DNA of 64,000 nucleotides. Source: CAXBOO01 sp963977425. Lineage in GTDB: Bacteria > Bacteroidota > Bacteroidia > Flavobacteriales_D > Luteibaculaceae. The position numbers and the translations under genes are program-made. The notes below the pieces were generated by a model, which did no database searches, was not told the origin of the DNA, and saw only the letters and a list, made by a program, of their open reading frames with translations. The stretch spans positions 425,084 through 489,083 of the forward strand of contig CAXBOO010000003.1 in NCBI GenBank assembly GCA_963977425.1, read 5' to 3'. How positions within the stretch are numbered: position 1 is the stretch's first letter; each line of letters begins with the position of its first letter. Below are positions 19,491 through 29,659 of the stretch, piece after piece.

Positions 19491-22400
19491 CTAGTTTTTA
19501 ACAAACTTGCGCGTATGTGTTTTACCACCCGCTGTCATTTGAACCAAGTAAAAACCAGGTACAAGATCATTCACATCGATGGTATTATTTACCAATTCAC
19601 CTGATGTAATGGTTTTACCAGCATAATCAGTAAGCACATAAGTAACATCTTCTTTGCTGGTACCTATACTGATGGTGTTTCCACTTACAGGGTTAGGATA
19701 TACTTCGAAATTATCAGTTACACCTTCTGAAATTGTTGACACCGCATAAGAAGCTGTTCCATTTCCAACACAAAAATTGGTGGTTTCGCTTGAAGCAAAT
19801 GAAGCTCCAGAAACTAAGGTTGTAGAACCGTCTTTAAGACTGTAAGCTCCATTACCATAAGAACAGCAAATACCGTCACCATAAGTATCTTTTATTGTGA
19901 AGTCGTAACATCCTGCTGGTAAGGCTACATCGATATTCAAAGTAGAACCATCGGCTTGAGTACCGTAAGTACCACCAGATGCAACTACACCAGAAGCATT
20001 GGTAATTTCCCAACTTGTTTCTTCAGGATAATTGTCGAACGTGATAGACAAACTAACAGTAATTGGACCTGCAGGAGCATCGGCCATCATAGCTACATCG
20101 TCTATAGCCATATCGCCTTGCCATGTTGTACCTGTAGTACCAACAAAACGAAGTTTAACGGGAGCACCTAAGTACGAATCCATATTAACCGTAGCTGATA
20201 ACCATGCATTTCCTTGATTTCCACTAACAGACCAAATGCTTGTCCAAGAAACTCCATCGGTAGAAGCTTCTAAAACCATTCCGCCCATTGCGCTTGTTCC
20301 ATACATGTGGTATTGGAATGATAACGTTGCCTCCGTTTCAGACGTTAAATCGAAACAAGGCGACTCAAGAACAGATGTTTTAGTGCTGTAATTAGGACTA
20401 GAAGATTCAACGTACATATAATATGAACCTTGACTAGCTGCACTAGGACCCGTATTGCTTGAAGGAGTAGAACCACTCAATCTTGCCCAATCGAAATCAT
20501 CACCAGAAGCATTTGTCCATGCGCCTAAACCAGCTTCAAAACCTTCGTTGTAAGGAAGAGATACTGTAGATGCACATGCCATACCTGCACTTTGCATTGT
20601 AACATTAGCAGTATTGCTTGTAGCAGAAACATTTCCAGCTGCATCTTTTGCTTTTACAGTAAACGCATATGAAGCACCTGCTGTTAAGCCAGTAACATTA
20701 GCAGTTGTAACTGTTACAGTTCCTAACAACGCCGCTCCTTGATATACATCATAGCCTGTAACACCTACATTGTCTGTAGAAGCTGTCCAGTTTAGAGTTA
20801 AGGTAGTTTGAGTTACACTTGACGCCGCTAAATTTGTAGGTGCTGAAGGTGCTACTGCATCGCCTCCACCAATTACTACGGTATAATCTTCAACTTCACC
20901 ATAATCGAATGAACCACATTCTGATGGTATTGTATTGTATCGCATTGCAACACGCATTCTAGTTGAACCCTCTACAGCAGAAGCAGGTACAGTAAATGAA
21001 CCCGAAACAGGAGTAGTTTTACTTGCTGCAGCAGACAAAACTTGTTCGCCAGCATCGGCAAAATCGCCATCCTTGTTGTAATCAATCCATACACTATATG
21101 CTTCATTGTAAGTAGTACCTGTCCACGTTGGAGTAACGGTAATAGTAGCCGAAGCTCCTTTCGTTAAACTTGCAGACATGCTTGTATAATCGCCATATCC
21201 ACCTGAAGAAGCTCCAGATGCATTGTTGATTTCAGCCAATTGTACCCTAGAAATAAATTCGTCAGAAGTTGAGTTTCCATTTGCAGCACAATAATTCAAT
21301 TGTACTTCAGTAGTAGTAAAGTTAATAGTAGATGAGTAAGCAGAATTTACACCACCATCGCATTTACTTCTAACACGTGCTTCGTATGCCGTTTGAACAG
21401 TCAATCCACTTAAACTCATAGTTTCAGCACTTTCAGCAACGGTTGTCCATGTGCTAGCTCCTACTTCTCGGTACTGAACATCGTAGTTTGCAATGTTTAC
21501 AGCATCCCATGATAAAGTTGCTGATGACGAGCTTACGTTAGACGCTGCTAATCCAGTTGGAACGTCTGCCGTACATACTGGAGGAGTTCCAGTAACTCCA
21601 GATACAACTAAGGCATAATCTTGACTTCCGCCTGATAAACTTCCTTTGTGTGTAATGGTTACCGTATAAGATCCAGACGAATTGGCTACCTCAATTTTTT
21701 CATAAGGATCCACATTATTGTCTGCTTTAGCGTTTGAATTAACACCCGTTAATTTGTAAGGAAAGTAAGTTGTACCCGCTTTAGTAACACGAATATCAAG
21801 GTCATTTACCAATACCGGAGTGGTTTGATTGGTTGTACCTGTATTTGCAGTTCCTGCTGGATCTGTCCAACTAATAGATGCTACCAAATCGTTAACACCG
21901 TCGGCATCTACGTTAATGGTATAGGTTTGACCAGGAGACAACGTTAATTCGTCAACGATTGAGCCATTTCCGTTACCAGAAATAACTTCTGCCGCCGCTC
22001 TAACATTCAAAAGTCCCCAACCATATATAGCATCTGGACCAGAAATACCAGCATCGTCAGCAGTATGCAAAGCCAGTGCTTTTAATGTAGAAGCACGCAT
22101 AAAGCTAGCGTTAACATTATTGTAGTGCTGTTGTAGCAACAACAATGACCCTGTTACGTTTGGTGAAGCCATTGATGTACCTGTAATTGAATTGTAGGCA
22201 TTATCAGCATTATCATAAGTAGAATACACGTTGGTACCATTACCGGTAATGTCTGGCTTGATTCTTAAATCATCGGTAGGACCTTCACTACTAGAACTAT
22301 TGATTGTTACAGAGATGAATGTACCGTCAGAAGCTATGCTGGCATCTTGCCCATTGGCTACAACTATGTTGTTTTTAGATGTTGCATGACCCGATAACTT

Positions 22401-23237
22401 ATCGTAAGATGATTGACCATTCAATGGTTGTAAATTCGAAAGGTTATCATCGCCATCGTTACCTGCAGCAACCACCATTAAATAATAAGGTGAATTGTAC
22501 ATTAGATTATCCCAATCGCGCGACTCAGCCATATAAGCACCGAAATACCAATCTGGAATTAAATCTGCTCTATACCCATAAGAATGGTTAGAAATCAACA
22601 TACCATTAGCCGCTTGAGTAGTAGCTTCCGATAAATCGTTGTTCCATTCTGCGGTTTTAGCTTTTGCTTGTGGAGCCATGCCTTTAGCGGCAGCAACATA
22701 TCCTGATGCTACAATGGTTCCTGTTACGTGTTGAGAGTGAAAACTGTTGCTATTAAGCGTTGTTTCGCCGTCAATAATAGAAACTCTATTGTTACCTCCT
22801 GCACCATCAAATTCTTGGTGAGTTGTACGAGTTGCACCACCATCCCAAACATAAGCTGTCATGTTCTGACCGTCGAGACCTAAACCTAAATTACCACCCG
22901 TATTTAGGTGGTTGGCTCTAGTTGATTTTGCAGCAGCAACATTGGAGATGGTATAATAAATTGGTTTTCCATCTACCGACACATCCATCAACTCATCTAC
23001 AGTTCCATCGCTGTTTACTATCTGTACATCCCAACCACGTAAAGACGCTTCTTGTAAAGCTGCATTTTTACGAGTCTGAGCCTTGACAGCAAATTCCTGA
23101 CTTAAGGTTTCGAGTTTGGTTAAATTGTATTTGCCTGCAATCGTTTGCCTCTGCAATGCCGTTTGAGCAAATGCAGTGGAAGCCGAAACAAGCAAAGCCA
23201 AAAGGATGGCTTGCCGCCTTCTAAAATTTGTTCTCAT
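19491..23237 (-). CDS. T9SS-exported subtilisin-like serine protease with FN3, GEVED and MAM-like domains
   Basis: I choose the ATG at 23237 (MRTNFRRRQAILLALLVSAS) because it opens a signal peptide; 13 further upstream codons are open. The S8 catalytic triad is intact: Asp132 (VWDGG), His170 (SQHVTGT) and Ser355 (GTSMASP), with Asn260 (AAGND) for the oxyanion hole. Downstream lie a P-domain-like region, an FN3 domain, a GEVED unit (GEVEDYTVVIGGG), a second FN3 and a MAM/jelly-roll-like domain. The tail is a canonical type A T9SS sorting domain (NFEVYPNPVSGN, ending HTRKFVKN). It is probably a secreted or surface-anchored protease that degrades extracellular protein. Confidence 0.92.
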   Translation of the reverse strand: MRTNFRRRQAILLALLVSASTAFAQTALQRQTIAGKYNLTKLETLSQEFAVKAQTRKNAALQEASLRGWDVQIVNSDGTVDELMDVSVDGKPIYYTISNVAAAKSTRANHLNTGGNLGLGLDGQNMTAYVWDGGATRTTHQEFDGAGGNNRVSIIDGETTLNSNSFHSQHVTGTIVASGYVAAAKGMAPQAKAKTAEWNNDLSEATTQAANGMLISNHSYGYRADLIPDWYFGAYMAESRDWDNLMYNSPYYLMVVAAGNDGDDNLSNLQPLNGQSSYDKLSGHATSKNNIVVANGQDASIASDGTFISVTINSSSSEGPTDDLRIKPDITGNGTNVYSTYDNADNAYNSITGTSMASPNVTGSLLLLQQHYNNVNASFMRASTLKALALHTADDAGISGPDAIYGWGLLNVRAAAEVISGNGNGSIVDELTLSPGQTYTINVDADGVNDLVASISWTDPAGTANTGTTNQTTPVLVNDLDIRVTKAGTTYFPYKLTGVNSNAKADNNVDPYEKIEVANSSGSYTVTITHKGSLSGGSQDYALVVSGVTGTPPVCTADVPTGLAASNVSSSSATLSWDAVNIANYDVQYREVGASTWTTVAESAETMSLSGLTVQTAYEARVRSKCDGGVNSAYSSTINFTTTEVQLNYCAANGNSTSDEFISRVQLAEINNASGASSGGYGDYTSMSASLTKGASATITVTPTWTGTTYNEAYSVWIDYNKDGDFADAGEQVLSAAASKTTPVSGSFTVPASAVEGSTRMRVAMRYNTIPSECGSFDYGEVEDYTVVIGGGDAVAPSAPTNLAASSVTQTTLTLNWTASTDNVGVTGYDVYQGAALLGTVTVTTANVTGLTAGASYAFTVKAKDAAGNVSATSNTANVTMQSAGMACASTVSLPYNEGFEAGLGAWTNASGDDFDWARLSGSTPSSNTGPSAASQGSYYMYVESSSPNYSTKTSVLESPCFDLTSETEATLSFQYHMYGTSAMGGMVLEASTDGVSWTSIWSVSGNQGNAWLSATVNMDSYLGAPVKLRFVGTTGTTWQGDMAIDDVAMMADAPAGPITVSLSITFDNYPEETSWEITNASGVVASGGTYGTQADGSTLNIDVALPAGCYDFTIKDTYGDGICCSYGNGAYSLKDGSTTLVSGASFASSETTNFCVGNGTASYAVSTISEGVTDNFEVYPNPVSGNTISIGTSKEDVTYVLTDYAGKTITSGELVNNTIDVNDLVPGFYLVQMTAGGKTHTRKFVKN

Positions 23238-23430
23238 AATGTGATTTTGATTGTTTTTCAGTTGGCGATTTAACACTTTTTTAAACAGAAAGGAAATTTT
23301 ATTCCATTAAAAAGACATAATCGAAATTTTAATCGGCGAATGGTATTATTTACTCTTTTTCAAACAATCAATTTCATTTTTCAGAAAACAAAAAGCTCCA
23401 AACTGCTCATAAACACTAGCTTTACACTAT

Positions 23431-23880
23431 ATGAAAAACTTCATCACATCATTTTCATTGCTTAAAGGAGGATTGTTTGTCTTATTGCTCTTAACCAGTT
23501 GTTCGGCAATTACAGATGGAATAAATATAGATTCATCAGACAAAATAGTATTAGGACGTGTACTTATTAAAGAAGGCAATTGCATGCCAGGTCCAAATTC
23601 GCCACCTTGTAAGAGTATGGGCAAAAAAGTAATTGTCCACTTTACAAAACCATCTAAAAACTATAATAAAAGCTATTTGATTTCAAAAATTGAAAGCGAT
23701 ACAAATGGTAATTTTTCAAGTAAATTATCTCCTGGAACTTACAGTGTTTTTATTGAATACAAAAACGAAATGCATTGCACTTACACAATTTGTGAACCAA
23801 CTTGCATTTGTAGCCCTATTGAAATTTTTAATTCCAAAAACGAAGCGCTTACAATAACATTGGATTTAGCTACTTATTAA
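23431..23880 (+). CDS. Small lipoprotein of unknown function
   Basis: A 149-residue protein with a lipoprotein signal (LLLLTSC, lipobox cysteine about residue 24). The mature part contains a carboxypeptidase-regulatory/transthyretin-like beta sandwich pattern (IVLGRVLIKEGNC...SDTNGNFSSKLSPGTYSVFIEY) and several cysteines. It overlaps the converging 23870-24952 gene by 11 bp. The function is unknown. Confidence 0.68.
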   Translation: MKNFITSFSLLKGGLFVLLLLTSCSAITDGINIDSSDKIVLGRVLIKEGNCMPGPNSPPCKSMGKKVIVHFTKPSKNYNKSYLISKIESDTNGNFSSKLSPGTYSVFIEYKNEMHCTYTICEPTCICSPIEIFNSKNEALTITLDLATY

Positions 23881-24952
23881 CCCCTACTTGTGCCAATTTC
23901 TGAAGCATTTCCATGTTCTTCATCGTGCTTTTAGAAATTTCACTTTTTACGATCAATGCTATCATCAGCTTCTTAAAAATGGATTTTGCTTTGAAATAAA
24001 CTTCCACCTCCACTTGACATTTATTTTCGGAAACTGGAGTAAGTACAAAGAACTGGTACATTTCATCGACCATTCCCGGACTTGTTGTTAGTTCACCGTA
24101 TATCAATTGTTTAGGTTGACCTTCTTTAACAACCACAACAAAATCAAGGTGTTGACCATTGATTACACAAACATGCGGCGAATCTAATCGAGTTACTTCG
24201 TTTTCGTTGTAAATGAATTTATCGACCCCATTAACCCAATAATGTCGGTAAGAATAATTGGTAATGTATTCTAACAGCTCATTGGCCGAAACATCAAAAG
24301 TATACGTCTGATAAATGCTCGGCTTTTCATCAAATTTAACCGTTTTAGAAGATGGAAATGGACTTAAAATCAGGTTATTATTATCTATTTCAGAAAAAAT
24401 ATAATCGATGACTTTTCCATCGTAACTATCGCTTCCTTTTGAGAATTGATACAATTTGCTGCAATAATTATCCAACATTTTGAGCTCATCAGACAATGGT
24501 TTACTTATCAAAACATAATTGTTGCTATCAACTGAGTTTTTCATCAATCGGTGCACCTCAATTACCATGGTGCCAAACGGCTTTCTTTTGCCCTGTACAT
24601 TTATGAATTGCAATTCGCCCGAATGAGCAACAATTTTAAGTTCCAAATTAGGAGCTGTAGAACAGGCATTGCAAGGGCAGATTCTGTTTTTTTCCAATAA
24701 TTTCAAATGGCTGTTGAAGGCAGAAAACATGGTTTCAACCTGTGCCAATATTTTCTCTTGCGATGGGATTTCTTCTTTATAAAAAAACAGAGCATCGCCC
24801 TCTACCTCTGCCAATTCCATATCAAGCGTATTGGCATTGGCTAAAATATCGAGTAACTCAGCAATAACATACTGACTGTGTGCCACTTCTGTATTTTGAA
24901 CAAAATGTGTAAAACCCGATATGTCTGGTAAAAAAAGTAGAGATTGTTTCAT
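23870..24952 (-). CDS. DUF2652 (degenerate nucleotidyl cyclase-like) plus SRPBCC-like protein
   Basis: A 360-residue cytosolic protein. The N-terminal 160 residues follow the DUF2652 pattern, a distant relative of class III adenylate cyclase folds: LFLPDISGFTHFVQ at the start and EVEGDALFFY in the position of the second metal-binding strand. The C-terminal half (from about residue 210) resembles an SRPBCC/polyketide-cyclase helix-grip fold. A CPCNAC cysteine pair lies near residue 95. Cyclase activity is not claimed, since the metal and adenine residues are not clearly conserved. Confidence 0.75.
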   Translation of the reverse strand: MKQSLLFLPDISGFTHFVQNTEVAHSQYVIAELLDILANANTLDMELAEVEGDALFFYKEEIPSQEKILAQVETMFSAFNSHLKLLEKNRICPCNACSTAPNLELKIVAHSGELQFINVQGKRKPFGTMVIEVHRLMKNSVDSNNYVLISKPLSDELKMLDNYCSKLYQFSKGSDSYDGKVIDYIFSEIDNNNLILSPFPSSKTVKFDEKPSIYQTYTFDVSANELLEYITNYSYRHYWVNGVDKFIYNENEVTRLDSPHVCVINGQHLDFVVVVKEGQPKQLIYGELTTSPGMVDEMYQFFVLTPVSENKCQVEVEVYFKAKSIFKKLMIALIVKSEISKSTMKNMEMLQKLAQVGVNK

Positions 24953-24994
24953 AACTCCCTCCTAAAGTAGGATTGTTATAATACAATTATACCC

Positions 24995-25387
24995 CTACAT
25001 TGAGAGTTTTTTGTTCAATCCTGCTAAATATATTTTCATCACTTTCAAGTCTTTCTCTTTTAGACCGTTAGGATTGATTTTAATCAATTTGTTTGGCGAA
25101 TGAATCAACCACTTTTCTTTATCGTTGGTGATTTTGGTAATGTCTTTGATCATTATCACCTTCGGAAAAGGTTTGCCAATAGATATACTATCGCCTGTAA
25201 CAACTACATGTTGGAAAATTAACTGGCTTAAAAATATTAGAAAAACTCCTCCTGCAGCAGCGAAACCTAGCCAGGCCAAGTTATTGATTGCACTTCCACC
25301 GTAAACACTAGCCATAGCAGATGCAAATAACCAAAAAGCAGCTGCTCCAGAAATTTTTAAATGGAAACCATAATATCTGAACTTCAT
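24995..25387 (-). CDS. Small membrane protein with PH-like C-terminal half
   Basis: A 130-residue protein with two hydrophobic helices (residues about 12-30 and 36-60) followed by a short beta-rich domain (DSISIGKPFPKVIMIKDITKI) that may be a bacterial PH-like domain. It is not assigned to a named family. It lies 42 bp from the DUF2652 gene on the same strand. Confidence 0.6.
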   Translation of the reverse strand: MKFRYYGFHLKISGAAAFWLFASAMASVYGGSAINNLAWLGFAAAGGVFLIFLSQLIFQHVVVTGDSISIGKPFPKVIMIKDITKITNDKEKWLIHSPNKLIKINPNGLKEKDLKVMKIYLAGLNKKLSM

Positions 25388-25556
25388 TTGATAGGGATTA
25401 AATGAACTCTCTATGGTAAGCTAAGGAGGAATAGAAAATTCGATACAAATCTAATAATCAATCAACATGAAATTTGATTTTTCGAAAGGTGAACCAAATT
25501 AGTAGACGAAAATCTAGTAAAAAACACAATCCAACAAAATAATATTTTACACAAAA

Positions 25557-27608
25557 TCAATTCCCATACAATTGTTGGTACTTAGGGTATTTTATAGAAT
25601 ACGAGTAAGTGATTTTTTTGCTTTCTCCAGGTTTTAATTTCAATTTCCAAAGCAGTTTACCTGTCTTTTCATCTACTTCGGCCCCGTTAGTTTCTAACAA
25701 TTCAATTTCTATGGAGCTTTTTTCTGAAATAGGATATTGATCTTCAATCCACACATTAACAAGATTCGCTCGGTTGTTTTTTACTTCAATATCCCACACC
25801 AAATCTTCCTTGAAATTACTGCCTAAAATGCGTTGATCGTTCAATTCTTTATTGACTTTGCGTTCCACCATAATGCCTTTCTCACGGCTAAGTGAAACAC
25901 TCAAGGTATCAGACAATTCCTCGCTATCGATAAAAGTCGTCCCAGTATACGTGCCTTTAAAATACACATTCGCAACTCCACTTAGTAAGTTCAATGCATT
26001 CCAATCGTAAACCTGCGCACTCAAAAATACATCGTCTTGTAGTTTAGGAACCGATTGGTAGATGTAGCCTACTTTAAGTTTTTCTTCTTTAATCTTAATG
26101 GTGTTGTCTTCGCCATTGCTTAAAATGGTGTAAGGAATATCGATGCTGTATTGTGGACTCTCAATCGATCGTTTTACTTCTTTGTCGCCTATAGCCGAAA
26201 GTAGACTGGTAGCCACATCTTGAATGGCCGATTTTGGTAAGTTTTCACTCCCTCTCACTTTAACCCCATCGATATAAACAAAATCGCCACGAGTTCTTGC
26301 TCCTCTAATGGAAACACCTGACGTGGTATTAGCAATATTGCGCGATGAACGACCAGGAATGGTCATAGAAGATCCTGAAGAGGTATTGTCTTTGTCAATT
26401 ATTGGTACGGAATACTTTACTATTTCTACAGCGTCTAAATCCACACCGCTTATTAATTCAAAATCTACAAATGTGATTTGGTGAGGTTTTACACGCACAC
26501 TGCTCATTGTTTTAGAATTGTACCCTACGAAATTAACCTCTAAGTCATAATACCCTGCTTTTAATGGTTTGATGTTATATCGGCCGTCAAAATCGGTCGT
26601 AGCACCGCCAATGTTTTCGCCATCTTGAGACAAAACAATATTAACAAAAGGGAGTACTTCTCCATTTGAAGCATCTAACACAACTCCTTTGATAGAACCA
26701 ATACCAGATTCTGATGCATTTTGCATTGGTTTGTATTGTGTTTCGTGATTTTTTCTGTCCACATGCCAAGGCTCTAATTCTGGTTTGTCGTTTGAAAGAG
26801 CTGGATTTTTCGATGATAGAGTCAAATTGGTTTTAGTCCAATCTTCACCAGTTGTTTGAAATACTTTGGCATTGTAAACCAATTCGGTTGGTTGATCTAC
26901 ATCCTGAACTCTAAAATCGTAATATGGCTGCCATCCGGCTGTTGGCACATAGTAACCGACTTTAATTTTCTCTCTGGCACTGCTAAAGCTTTCTACAGCA
27001 ACCAATATTTGACTGTAAATTTGAGAGCTCTTCATTGTTAGCCGCCCTATTTCTGTATACTTTTTCTGAATTCCAGCATTGATCTCATCAGCTTGTACTT
27101 TCAATCGAATTCTTTTTTCGCCAATCTCTTTCATCTTACTTCGGTAAAAATCACCCGCCGCTTTTAATTGCTCTACTGTGATGCCTTTTACTTTACTGCT
27201 CATATCGCTATTTTCAAGCAACACTTTTTCTTCAATCGAAAGCGATCTTATCTCATTTTTGATGATATCTACTTTCAGTAAATCAGCGTCAATACTAGCT
27301 TCTATTGCCTTTTCCTGAGCACTTTTATTGTTTCCTATAGGATAGGATAAACGGTGCTGAACAGACAAAATCTTCAATCGACCTTGTGGTGTAGCTTGTA
27401 TACTTTGCGGATCTATTTCTTGAGGCAAAGAATCCAGCAAAATGATATGCTTCCCTGCTTTAACAAAATGGCTGACACCTCTTTCTACCTCAGCTCCATT
27501 AAAAAACACAGTAACATGCTGCACTTTGCTTTTCAGACGAAGAGTGTCTATTTGAGCACTGCTAAAAAATGGGCTTATTAAAGCCAAAAATAAAAGGAGG
27601 TTTTTCAT
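25557..27608 (-). CDS. DUF4139/MuiA-family protein with inserted carboxypeptidase-regulatory and plug-like segment
   Basis: A 683-residue protein with a signal peptide (MKNLLLFLALISPFFSSAQ). The N-terminal DUF4140 region (VTVFFNGAEVERGVSHFVKAGKH) and the C-terminal DUF4139 region (GWQPYYDFRVQD, then DWNALNLLSG to KITYSYSIKYP) match the mucoidy-inhibitor MuiA family. Between them, at about residues 305-480, lies a CarboxypepD_reg domain (GVVLDASNGEVLPFVNIVL) and a segment like the TonB-receptor plug (SGVSIRGARTRGDFVYIDG). The insert is in frame and intact. It is probably an outer-membrane or periplasmic protein. No enzymatic role is established. Confidence 0.83.
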   Translation of the reverse strand: MKNLLLFLALISPFFSSAQIDTLRLKSKVQHVTVFFNGAEVERGVSHFVKAGKHIILLDSLPQEIDPQSIQATPQGRLKILSVQHRLSYPIGNNKSAQEKAIEASIDADLLKVDIIKNEIRSLSIEEKVLLENSDMSSKVKGITVEQLKAAGDFYRSKMKEIGEKRIRLKVQADEINAGIQKKYTEIGRLTMKSSQIYSQILVAVESFSSAREKIKVGYYVPTAGWQPYYDFRVQDVDQPTELVYNAKVFQTTGEDWTKTNLTLSSKNPALSNDKPELEPWHVDRKNHETQYKPMQNASESGIGSIKGVVLDASNGEVLPFVNIVLSQDGENIGGATTDFDGRYNIKPLKAGYYDLEVNFVGYNSKTMSSVRVKPHQITFVDFELISGVDLDAVEIVKYSVPIIDKDNTSSGSSMTIPGRSSRNIANTTSGVSIRGARTRGDFVYIDGVKVRGSENLPKSAIQDVATSLLSAIGDKEVKRSIESPQYSIDIPYTILSNGEDNTIKIKEEKLKVGYIYQSVPKLQDDVFLSAQVYDWNALNLLSGVANVYFKGTYTGTTFIDSEELSDTLSVSLSREKGIMVERKVNKELNDQRILGSNFKEDLVWDIEVKNNRANLVNVWIEDQYPISEKSSIEIELLETNGAEVDEKTGKLLWKLKLKPGESKKITYSYSIKYPKYQQLYGN

Positions 27609-27657
27609 AATAAAGGGATTAAAATTTGGTAAATAAATTATCTATCAACAATTGTTT

Positions 27658-28287
27658 TTAGTCTTCTGTAGATTCCATTCCGTTCAAAAGATCCTCACAT
27701 ATTTGACGGTATTCTTTCAAAAGGTTTTGCGAAGTATAGGACAGAAATTGAATGGTACCGCTAGCGGATGAGTAATAATATCCGAAATAAGAAAACTTAA
27801 TGCCTTGGATGGTTCCATCCATTTGCAAAAACAACATTTTTTTACCGTTTACCATGCGGTAATCTTGCTCAACAATCACTAAATCGGGCGCATTCAACTT
27901 TGCGTTTTCATAAGCAATACTTTTTAGTGATACCAATGGAATTTCAACCTTTTCGCAAATGATCATAGCATACAAATCTTGACCTTTAAGTTGCAATTCG
28001 TACTCGGCAGCTGGATTGTTTTTTGCTTTTCCAAACGACCATAATTTCGGATTGAACCAAAAATTCATGCTCACAATGTCGCTTTTCAACTTAAACGATG
28101 ACGACTTAGGTCTGATAAATTCCTCCTCGTTCAACGTAATCATCAAGGGTTGATTATCGTCGTTCACATATTTCCAAGTACCATCGTCATACAAAACAAC
28201 TTCATCGCCTTTATCTGTAATAGCACTGGTTTGAGCTACCGAAACAAAACTCAATAATACAGCGATGAAAAGTAAATATCTAGTCAT
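27658..28287 (-). CDS. Exported protein of unknown function
   Basis: A 209-residue protein with a signal peptide (MTRYLLFIAVLLSFVSVAQ) followed by a short SH3-like stretch found in many Bacteroidota secreted proteins (DKGDEVVLYDDGTWKYV). The rest is a beta-rich domain without recognised motifs. It lies 49 bp upstream of the DUF4139 gene on the same strand and may be cotranscribed. Confidence 0.65.
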   Translation of the reverse strand: MTRYLLFIAVLLSFVSVAQTSAITDKGDEVVLYDDGTWKYVNDDNQPLMITLNEEEFIRPKSSSFKLKSDIVSMNFWFNPKLWSFGKAKNNPAAEYELQLKGQDLYAMIICEKVEIPLVSLKSIAYENAKLNAPDLVIVEQDYRMVNGKKMLFLQMDGTIQGIKFSYFGYYYSSASGTIQFLSYTSQNLLKEYRQICEDLLNGMESTED

Positions 28288-28347
28288 AAATAGAAGAATT
28301 CAGCACGTGAAAATACAATAAACTTCCACTTTATTTCATTCTAAATT

Positions 28348-29340
28348 TCAACTCTTTTTAAACACTGCTTTTAATGTATCCATGTTCAAAGGAAATTCGA
28401 GTACTACATGCAGGAAACTCAAAAAGAACAATGCCAAAAATCCCTTAGAGAAATCGTACCAGTAAATCAAAAGACTCCCTACCCATATACAGCCAATCAG
28501 CAACATCGATTTAGTATTCAGCGTTTTCCTCCACCCAATTATTGATGTTTTGGAAAACCAATTGAGATAATGGTACAAATAGGCAAAAGCAATGAACACC
28601 TGAATTTTCCTTCCTAAGATGGTTTCGTACACAAAATCACTCGAAACAGGCAGCGACCCTAATTTAGCTAATGCAAAATGCAATTGGGTAAATTGACTCT
28701 CGTTTAAAATCGAAATATCGGAAGGATTTGGAGAAGAAAAACCCCATGGCAAAGGCACTAGTCCAATAAAAAAAGGAACACACAATATAAAACCAAGATT
28801 CAACTTACCATATGAACTTTTGTTCTTCTTAAAACCGTACAACATGAACAAAAAAGTAAACACATAAACATGCAATAAAGTAGGAACAAACAATCCGAAA
28901 AACGTCAAAGAGCTAGGCAACAACCATTTTAAGGTCAATCCAAAAATAAGAGAAACAATAACATTCATATATAAAGGCACCTTATCACTCAACAGTTTGA
29001 CCAACACTACAACACAGAAAGAAGTGAATAACAAAGTATTGGCCCAAACAATGGAAGAATAAAAGACTTGATATATAAAATCAGGCAGCCAAGACTTTGT
29101 GATTTTAGCAAAGGAAAAAAGAGATATTACAATCGTAAAAACGAGTAAAACAGGAACTAAAAACGATTTTTTAGAAATAAAAAAATGCTTTGTTTTTAGC
29201 CAATGTATTTCAGTGAGATAATGCAGTGGTCCAAGTACAGCGTACGAAAGCAAAAAGAGCTTAAAGGGCATGACATAAGCCAAAAGCAATGCTATAAAAA
29301 TGAGCCCCGTATTAACTTTATCGATGGTAGTATTCTGCAT
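28348..29340 (-). CDS. Polytopic membrane protein of unknown function
   Basis: About nine or ten hydrophobic helices. The true start is probably the ATG at 29340, since the codon before it is TTG. Conserved-looking polar motifs are LGPLHYLTEIHWL near the N-terminus and SFLHVVLEFPLN at the C-terminus, an HxxxE pattern at both ends of the bundle that could be a metal site. I do not recognise the family. The start lies 3 bp from the stop of the DUF1272 gene, so the two form a unit. Confidence 0.68.
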   Translation of the reverse strand: MQNTTIDKVNTGLIFIALLLAYVMPFKLFLLSYAVLGPLHYLTEIHWLKTKHFFISKKSFLVPVLLVFTIVISLFSFAKITKSWLPDFIYQVFYSSIVWANTLLFTSFCVVVLVKLLSDKVPLYMNVIVSLIFGLTLKWLLPSSLTFFGLFVPTLLHVYVFTFLFMLYGFKKNKSSYGKLNLGFILCVPFFIGLVPLPWGFSSPNPSDISILNESQFTQLHFALAKLGSLPVSSDFVYETILGRKIQVFIAFAYLYHYLNWFSKTSIIGWRKTLNTKSMLLIGCIWVGSLLIYWYDFSKGFLALFFLSFLHVVLEFPLNMDTLKAVFKKS

Positions 29341-29343
29341 CAA

Positions 29344-29634
29344 TTAACGCTTGGAAGGATGAATGTTGATCATGTCTTTGCACAAAGCTTCAAAAGCAGC
29401 AACATCCAGTGGTTTTTCAACTACAACATTCGATGCTGGATATTTCATTAACATTTTTTTAGGGCGAATTGGTCGAGGCACAAAACCACCTCCGCAATTA
29501 GGACAGACATTCTTAAAAACATCTTCTGCACACGATTGGCAATAGGTACATTCAAAACTGCAGATTCGAGCATCGTTGCTATCAGGAGCTAATTTGGTTT
29601 TGCAATTTTCGCAAGTTGGTCGAATCTCAAGCAT
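29344..29634 (-). CDS. DUF1272 zinc-ribbon-like protein
   Basis: A 96-residue protein with cysteine pairs CENC, CSFECTYCQSC and CPNC spaced as in DUF1272, which is expected to bind zinc. The N-terminus LEIRPTCENC is typical of the family. Function unknown. It directly precedes the polytopic membrane protein gene. Confidence 0.88.
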   Translation of the reverse strand: MLEIRPTCENCKTKLAPDSNDARICSFECTYCQSCAEDVFKNVCPNCGGGFVPRPIRPKKMLMKYPASNVVVEKPLDVAAFEALCKDMINIHPSKR

Positions 29635-29659
29635 ACGACAAGATAAGCAAAGCTTTTTC

